Shown one piece after another: positions 58,144-64,000 of a DNA stretch of 64,000 nt (positions within the stretch are counted from its first letter, which is position 1; every line of letters begins with the position of its first letter). The position numbers were made by a program, and so were the translations under genes. The notes under the pieces were generated by a model. That model searched no databases. It was not told the DNA's origin and worked only from the letters and a program-made list of their open reading frames with translations. The stretch lies in assembly GCA_035772735.1 (NCBI GenBank), contig JASDFA010000016.1:149494501-149558500 (forward strand), read 5' to 3'. The DNA is from Datura wrightii (taxonomy: Eukaryota > Streptophyta > Magnoliopsida > Solanales > Solanaceae).

Positions 58144-59223
58144 TTAGAGGATGCCCCTGCTGAAATGAGACGGTATTGGAGTTGCTGAAGAGGCGGTCGA
58201 AAATCTACCCTTGCCTCGCTTAGCCGCTGCGCAATCCCGGTGCTTATGGCCTACCTTGCTGCACCAGAAACAAACATTTGAGTCGGCCATACATATTCCC
58301 AAATGGTGCCTTCCATAGATCATACACAATGGATATGTAATCTCCCTCACTCAGGGCTGATATGAAGCATTGGCTGCCGAAGGAACTGGGACTGATGATT
58401 TCTGTTGGTAGTGTGAGCGATATTCGGTACCCGACCTCTGTTGGGAGAAATCTATATCTCCAATCCTATCCCTCATGGCCTCTCTCTCCTTTTCTTTTAC
58501 TTGCTCCACTTCCATTTGTTGAGAAAATATCACCAAGCGTGGGAACTCTTTGTCCCTGTGCAACTTGGAAGTCCTGCATTCCTTGACCAAGGAGTCTGAC
58601 ACTCCATTCACAAACCGGCTTACTCGGGCCCGCTGGTTAGCTACCATTTCCTGCGCATACTTAGATAACTGAGTAAACTCCAGTGCATACTCTTGAACCG
58701 TCATGTCATTTTGTTTTAAATTAATGAACTTTGCCTCTTTTGCCTCCCTCAGCTCCCTAGGGAAAAACCTGTCCAAGAATGCAGCCATAAATTCATCCCA
58801 ACCAATAGGACCTGCTCCAACTCCCCTGCTACTTCTCTACCGATAGTACTAGATATAAGCTACTCCTTTTAACTGGTAGGAGGCTAAGTCTGCACTCTCG
58901 TTCCCTGTCACTCCCATAATGCGAGTAATATATTGAATCTCCTCTAAAAATTCATATGGGTCCTTATCCACCTTTGACCCCATGAATTCGGGTGGGTTCA
59001 TACAGAGAAAATCTCTTATCCTTGTTGCCACCTCATTTCCATTCAAAGGGGCACGAGCCACTGCTTGCTGATTAATCTGAGCGGTCAGGGCCTGAGCCAA
59101 AATTTAAAAGGCAGCCCGAAACTTAGCATGTGTAACATGATCATCTATTGGGCCTGCCTGGGTTGGTGGTACCTACTGACGGTCGTTACCGCATCCTCTT
59201 CCATTTGCTCGTCGGGGAGGCAT
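58144..59223 (-). pseudogene. Element E gag
   Basis: Starts MPPRRANGRG at 59223 and remains in one frame to 58144 (about 359 codons) with five in-frame stops: two early (near 59170 and 59107), 58849-58851, 58837-58839 and 58351-58353. It keeps RetroGag blocks: TRIRDFLCMNPPEFMGSKVD, YITRIMGVTG, AAFLDRFFPRELREAKEAKF, VQEYALEFTQLSKYAQEMV. Next comes CMIYGRHHLGIC, and then an intact CCHC zinc knuckle at 58231-58272 (CFWCSKVGHKHRDC). The last stop is TGA where CGA is likely. The knuckle is the best preserved of all in the window. Gag would package RNA; here it has no partner enzymes. Confidence 0.85.
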
Positions 59224-59425
59224 TATCTGCGAGCGCGTAAAGCACGAGTTAGGGGAAGAAATACTTAGTGTTTAATACTCTGCACATGATAAGAATCATG
59301 AAGAGAAGGAAACATTCCTAAAACGTCTCATAGCCTCTCCGTCATAAGGGTGGCTCACTTCACACCCATGAAGAAGATTGTACGTAACACGGCATTCAGA
59401 CACCCTAGGACACTCTAAACCTATT

Positions 59426-59437
59426 GCTCTGATACCA
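59426..59437 (-). promoter_or_regulatory. Element E primer binding site (initiator tRNA-Met)
   Basis: Minus strand TGGTATCAGAGC, exact, four bases from the edge of LTR E2. Confidence 0.92.
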
Positions 59438-60335
59438 AGTTTTTCATAACCCTAGAGTACACCCGGATCATAGAGACAGGACAAGGAACCCCGAGAGACT
59501 CCAACTTGACCCATGGCGTAGTCGTCACACACACATAACATAAGAAACGACAAACATCATGAATGAGTGGAAGAACTGACTAGAAACTGATATAAATCAA
59601 AATGACAACTTAAAAACATTTAAGTACGATGCTGATCCTGTCTAACAAGTATGAAAGCCTTATAATAAATTGATGAGTTGCTGCAACAGGTCCCTAGTTA
59701 ACTCCAAAAGACTGAAAACTTAAGAAAAATAAAACAAGAATGCTACTCACGTCCTCGGAGGATGAGGACTCACCACTGACAGCTGGGAGAATGGGGTAGA
59801 GTATCAAACCACGCAGCGGAGCCTGGAGACATGAATCTATATAATGAAATGATACAGCACAAGAGGTGTGCGGTCAGTACTTGGAATGTACTGAGTATGC
59901 AGGAAGCATAAGTAAACTAATATTATTAGAAAGAGAAAAGTAATATAAAACATATTAATAGCAACGTAAAAGAAGTGAAGTACAATAATCTTATACAAGG
60001 TTCACAGATTCAATTAAAATAACCACATTATAAAGACATGTATTACTGTAGCAACCACTGATGTGCAAAAAGTAATAATGGGGAATAAAACAGAGTATGA
60101 TGCTGTGAGTGATATCTAGAGGGTCCCTGATGTCTAAGAGGGAGTCCCTGACGGTCGAAGGGTGCGTCCCTGACTATCAAAGGGGAAAGATTCTTAACTA
60201 GAGAGAATACCTGACTGTCATAGGGAAAGAGAAGGCTCTGATGTAGAGAGTCACTAACTAAAAGAAGGTCCCAAACAACGCAGGGAAAATAAAATGCTCA
60301 ACTGACTAGGGATGTGAGTCTCGACTGACTACATG

Positions 60336-60470
60336 AAGACATTCTCCACTATATCTAGATAAGACATTCTCCACTAGCGTCTAGGTAAGAATTGTCCATT
60401 AGCATCTAGGTAAGACATTCTCCACTAGCTCTAGGTAAGACATTCTCCACTATCGTTTGTTAATTCTATC
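60336..60470 (-). repeat. 25-bp tandem repeat in LTR E2
   Basis: Five units with the core AAGACATTCTCCACTAGCG; one unit has AAGAATTGTCCATTAGCAT. LTR E1 has four. Confidence 0.9.
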
Positions 60471-61588
60471 TCTCAAATAAGCATGAATTCACAACTCAAC
60501 ATGTTAATAACAAGCTCAATCATCGTGATTCACATTATTACAAAACCAACTTCCTCATTAGCTTTAACATCACATTAGTAGCATGCTATAAATTCGTACT
60601 AGCATTATTCTATCATGGCATCTTAATTCCGCATTCACCTGATTCAATAGGTAATTTAAGATCCAACATGATTTATAAAACTCGACTCATAATCTATAAA
60701 GGATGCATAACTTCATGTAATTAGGTCACAACCCTTTTCACACACTTTTCGCAATCACTCCATTTATGAACTCTCTAGCCACAGGCGTTTTAGATTCTAG
60801 GATCTTATAAAAAACAATTTTAATAAGGAAAACAATACAGAATCCACCCAAGCTTCATAGTTCAATAATGGAGATGCAATCTATTCATACCCAATCGATT
60901 TAATCTAAAACATCGTGATGGCACATAGTTTATTTCGAAAACTCAAGCCCCCAATTTTTACTCAATTTAGCATGGTCATTTAAGTCATAATCACATCATT
61001 AGGGTTAAATAAGCAACATTCCCACATTTCCATCATGGTCAAGAATTTCAACGATAATCAAGAAAGCCATAACCAATTCACATTCGTTTCTCAAGTTGAC
61101 TTAGGAAGAACATGCTACACACATATATATTCAGCCCATATTTCCACCGTTTCATCATTCTCATATGTGAATACACAAATTAATCGAACAATAAGAAACA
61201 CCCATTCATTACTCAATCCAATTTTCAATTGATGTGTTACCCTCATGCATTCCCAACATATAATCCACATCCCAACAACACATCACATCAACATTTAAAA
61301 CAAATTCCATAATTGAAGTAAATATCAACATTTTAGAAAAGGATGAGGAAGAAATTATTCATTATTCAAAACCCTATCTCATGATATTCTAAAAAATTAC
61401 GTCGGGTTCTTATTGAAAATATTTTGGGGCATAGGATGAAAAGATATCCTTGTTGAAGTCCCACATACCTGGTAGGTGGAAACCCCACTTGATTATCTTC
61501 ATTGAAGCTTGATGAACACCTTGGGAATATCCTAAAATCTTTGGAGAAGAGAGGAAGGAAGAAGGAGATTGAGAGAATGAGGGCTTAG

Positions 61589-61888
61589 TGTCACGGGCTC
61601 AGACTTCCAACACGCTCCGGAGGCCCGTGCGGCGCCTCGCCCCGCGAGGCCAGCCTCTCTCACCGGGACAATACACTGGTTTCGCCCTGCCAAGGGCTCA
61701 TCAGGAGAACGGCTCCAGTTCCCGACCAGGTTTGTGCAGGGTTGGCCAAGTCCCCTCTTCACCGTCAATTCAGTAAGGGGACACAGTCGTCCCTACGCCA
61801 CACCTTTCTGAAGCCATTCTGTCAGCATCTTGATACATCCGCCAGCATATTGTCCGCCATAAGATACCCCAATATCTAGGGCGTGACA
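61589..61888 (-). mobile_element. TRIM 3' LTR
   Basis: 300 bp. Contains GCGGCGCCTCGCCCCGCGAG, a short GC-rich inverted pair. The four differences from the other LTR are at 61610, 61670, 61715 and 61717 (approximate positions). Confidence 0.9.
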
Positions 61889-62156
61889 TCCTCCCCCACC
61901 CAACTCGGTGTACGCCCTCGTACACGGCCACTCGCCCGAGCTGCCCGATTTGCGGCCACCTTCCGCTCGGAGTGCCCTCTACACCGGGTTCCTCAAACAC
62001 CACAACACACTCAGAGGCCGAGGGGAAGGTTTCCCAAGGATCTTCCGACAATGCTCACCCCTTGACAAACTCTACACTTCGTGATGTGAGGATCCCTCAA
62101 CTCAACACCACCTTTCTCCATGCGAGCGCAGGACGCTATGAAACAATGCCGGTACC

Positions 62157-62168
62157 GCTCTGATACCA
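62157..62168 (-). promoter_or_regulatory. TRIM primer binding site (initiator tRNA-Met)
   Basis: Minus strand TGGTATCAGAGC followed by GGTACC, two bases from the 5' LTR. Confidence 0.92.
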
Positions 62169-62170
62169 TC

Positions 62171-62470
62171 TGTCACGGGCTCAGACTTCCAGCACGCTCC
62201 GGAGGCCCGTGCGGCGCCTCGCCCCGCGAGGCCAGCCTCTCTCACCGGGACAATACACTGGTTTCGCCCTACCAAGGGCTCATCAGGAGAACGGCTCCAG
62301 TTCCCAAACAGGTTTGTGCAGGGTTGGCCAAGTCCCCTCTTCACCGTCAATTCAGTAAGGGGACACAGTCGTCCCTACGCCACACCTTTCTGAAGCCATT
62401 CTGTCAGCATCTTGATACATCCGCCAGCATATTGTCCGCCATAAGATACCCCAATATCTAGGGCGTGACA
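62171..62470 (-). mobile_element. TRIM 5' LTR
   Basis: 300 bp, the partner of 61589-61888. The minus-strand ORFs 61532-61768 and 62102-62350 both begin inside these LTRs with the same residues and are repeat shadows. Confidence 0.9.
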
Positions 62471-62589
62471 TTAGGCTTTGGAAAACCCTTAAAAACATCC
62501 CCAAACATACCCAAAACAACATCATTTTAAATTTGGGAGCATGGGATTTTACCAACCTGCCCCTGAGAAAATCTAAAACATTTCCCATA

Positions 62590-62850
62590 CTGATGCCACG
62601 ACTCACCTAACGAGTCGTTGGGTGGGACAACGACTCATTAGGTCCATTCGTCAAGTCTACTGGAATTTCTCAACCTTCAGGTTACGACCAACATCACGAC
62701 TCGTCATCACACCCAACGATTCATCCTGCCCTATCGTTAAGTTCACTGGAAATTTCCTTAAAACTAAAGCTTCTCCCTCCTAACAACTGATTAGACAAGT
62801 CGTTGCCACTCCTAACATCTCGTCAGGTCATCCATGACTACAGCTTCCAA
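62590..62850 (-). repeat. ACGACTC/GAGTCGT palindrome cluster in LTR E2 U3
   Basis: Words CACGACTCACC, AACGAGTCGTTGG, CAACGACTCATTAGG, CACGACTCGTC and CAAGTCGTTG, about seven in 260 bp, close to the LTR start as in elements C, F and G. Confidence 0.8.
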
Positions 62851-62970
62851 ACCTCCACCCCACGACTGCACAGGATGTTATGTTTCCAGTCTTGAGATAA
62901 TTTCTTGTTTTTCTGCATTTTTCCAATTATGCTTTCCATGTCTGTTCTTAATCCCTTCCGAGGTATTACA

Positions 62971-63757
62971 ATATCTCCCCCTTGCGAACATTCTTCCTCG
63001 AATGTTGGCTGAACATACTGAAAAGATAGAGACAAAATCGATACCCAGATATCAATAAATCATAGCTAATATCAATGGAGCATCTAAATTCGGACCAACC
63101 TCTCACACCAAACCTGGAAATTCATATCTAACATGCACACCATGGCTCAAGGAAGACTAGATAACATAATACCTACACAGTATTAAACAAACACTAAAAG
63201 AAAGTTCTTTCTCCTTTTTATCTGGCACAGAACTGACACGAACTAGACCTTTGTTCTCAAATCGCCTTACAATACTAGGCTTGAATTCACAATATCTAAT
63301 CTAACTCAGAGCATGGAATTTATGAGCATGAGTTATCTCGAAATCTAAAACTAAGAACATACGCGAGATAGCCTGGTTCTACTAAACTTACTAAGCAACT
63401 TCTATAGACTGAGTGCGAGCTAACCACACTGGAAAAATATAAATTAACACACATAACTTACTCATAACATGAAAATTAGCAATAAGGACATCATAGAACA
63501 AAATTGGCTTTACTGACTTAAACGGTTACTTCTTACCTCGTAAATTTGCACATACGTACAGACAAAACCTAACTCTAACCGAGGTACAAGGAAAGTTATC
63601 TGAACTCAGTAGAGATCGAAATACTGCAACTGCTAAGGTTGAAATCCCTTTATGAACATTCTCAAGGTCTGACTTACTTCACATATTCACTATCTCCCCC
63701 TTAGCTTAAAGTCATCATTCTAAGGCTCCCGAATCCTTTTTTTCAAGTCAGGCCAAG
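62971..63757 (-). other. Second copy of element E 3' internal region with polypurine tract
   Basis: Polypurine tract at 62971-62985 (minus GCAAGGGGGAGATAT). The remainder has no pol text and matches 57328-57893 from 63182 on. It is interrupted at 63758. The last five bases, CCAAG, may be a target site whose partner is outside the window. Confidence 0.75.
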
Positions 63758-64000
63758 TGTTCGGAGTGATTTGTGGGATATAAAATGACACGCAAGTGCA
63801 CGTGGTCGAACAAGTAGTAAGTGGCTTTAGTAAGCCAAGTATCGATCCCACAGAGACTTGGATGAAGTGCAATCTGCTCAAGTGTACTATATTTTACTTC
63901 TAAAAATGCAGACAACAGTGTAACCAAAAGTTTGATAGTTTGTTTCATAATTTTTATACTAAAGCTAAAACAATTATCTACTTTGAATCTGAACTATGAA
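63758..64000 (-). mobile_element. Start of another Athila-2-family LTR
   Basis: TGTTCGGAGTGATTTGTGG, then GCAAGTGCACGTGGTCGAAC and AAGCCAAGTATCGATCCCAC, closely matching the ends of the Athila-2 LTRs at 34962 and 45030. Continues past the window. Confidence 0.85.

Larger units (their letters stand above)
61589..62470 (-). mobile_element. TRIM: complete miniature LTR element
   Basis: 882 bp. Two 300-bp LTRs (61589-61888 and 62171-62470) differ at only four positions (98.7% identical by eye count). Read on the minus strand each begins TGTCACGCCC and ends GAGCCCGTGACA. Next to the 5' LTR is an exact TGGTATCAGAGC primer site (62168-62157); next to the 3' LTR is a purine tract GGGTGGGGGAGGA (61901-61889). 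The internal part is 282 bp and non-coding. Target duplication is TTAG (61585-61588 and 62471-62474), 4 bp. It is much richer in G and C than its surroundings. No 5S rRNA-like stretch, so not Cassandra. Confidence 0.93.
59442..62970 (-). mobile_element. Element E LTR E2
   Basis: Read from the high edge it starts TGTAATACCTC (62970), and it ends near 59442 (TTTCATAACC, decayed from TGTCACGACC). Without the TRIM it is about 2.64 kb. It has 25-bp repeats at 60336-60470 and ACGACTC palindromes in U3 at 62590-62850. Confidence 0.83.
55694..63757 (-). mobile_element. Element E: tandem gag-only chromovirus-type element
   Basis: Low to high: truncated LTR E1 (55694 to about 57317), internal region with gag but no pol (57318-59441), LTR E2 (59442-62970, holding a TRIM), then a second copy of the 3' internal region (62971-63757), cut by an Athila-2-family LTR. 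E2 has a primer site on one side and a polypurine tract on the other, so two elements share one LTR, as after unequal recombination. The 3' internal text is contiguous with the polypurine tract in copy 2 and leads to the gag zinc knuckle in copy 1, so pol is absent from the family member itself. Confidence 0.75.

Noticed and set aside
59426..59437. TGGTATCAGAGC sites as tRNA gene pieces
   Set aside because: Each is next to an LTR edge and only primer-site length, with no cloverleaf.
61589..62470. TRIM as Cassandra (LTR with 5S rRNA)
   Set aside because: No 5S-like internal promoter text is visible in the 300-bp LTR.
61532..62606. Minus-strand ORFs of 78-84 residues with repeated identical N-termini
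   Set aside because: They start inside the two TRIM LTRs, so the similarity is that of the terminal repeats.
1..64000. Host protein-coding genes or structural RNA genes
   Set aside because: No ORF outside retroelement frames shows a recognisable domain, and no rRNA or tRNA-like text was seen by eye; a profile search was not possible.

Overview
The window is a stack of nested LTR retrotransposons from a plant nuclear genome, almost certainly a eudicot. Solanaceae is a guess from the general look of the elements and was not tested. I found no host gene, tRNA, rRNA or cellular ORF that I would defend. Every long coding signal is a Ty3/gypsy gag, protease (PR), reverse transcriptase (RT), RNase H (RH), integrase (IN), chromodomain or Athila-type third-ORF relic. 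Two lineages dominate. Chromovirus (Tekay/Del-like) elements have LTRs of about 2.0-2.7 kb, an initiator-Met primer site and a chromodomain. Athila-like elements have LTRs of about 1.3-1.7 kb that usually begin TGAT, and an Asp-type primer site where one is visible.

Layout. 1-2712: 3' half of a minus-strand chromovirus (A), head to head with a plus-strand gag-PR-RT scrap (B, 2713-3594). 3595-3661: LTR scrap. 3662 to about 8130: plus-strand Athila-like element lacking pol (Ath1), its short ORF split by a solo LTR (5588-7076, duplication TGGGG). About 8131-9955: 3' part of a minus-strand Athila-like element (J). 9956-25944: minus-strand chromovirus F, its 3' LTR split by chromovirus D (10724-20664). 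25945-27327 and 51229-52474: 3' LTR and 3' UTR of Athila-like element H, split by chromovirus C (27328-51228, duplication CTGGT). C's 3' LTR is split by a full-length Athila-like element, Athila-2 (34962-46501, minus, duplication TCGAC), and by a solo LTR, K (48431-51174). 52475-55693: 3' end of chromovirus G. 55694-63757: tandem gag-only element E, holding a complete 0.9-kb TRIM (61589-62470). 63758-64000: start of another Athila-2-family LTR.

None of the large elements looks able to move by itself. C has no integrase core and a mutated RT active site; Athila-2 has lost the gag core but keeps a full integrase ORF; D, F, A and G are riddled with stops. The youngest-looking insertions are the TRIM (LTRs differ at 4 of 300 positions) and Athila-2.

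The most interesting unexplained pattern is in the promoter halves (U3) of the LTRs. Each family carries a cluster of short GC-rich palindromes with its own core word. In Athila-like LTRs these lie between a splice-acceptor-like site and the TATA box. In at least two Athila-like families the same arrangement recurs inside the element, just downstream of a conserved GGGAGGCAACCC motif and upstream of the third-ORF position, as if a U3-like leader had been reused to express that ORF.
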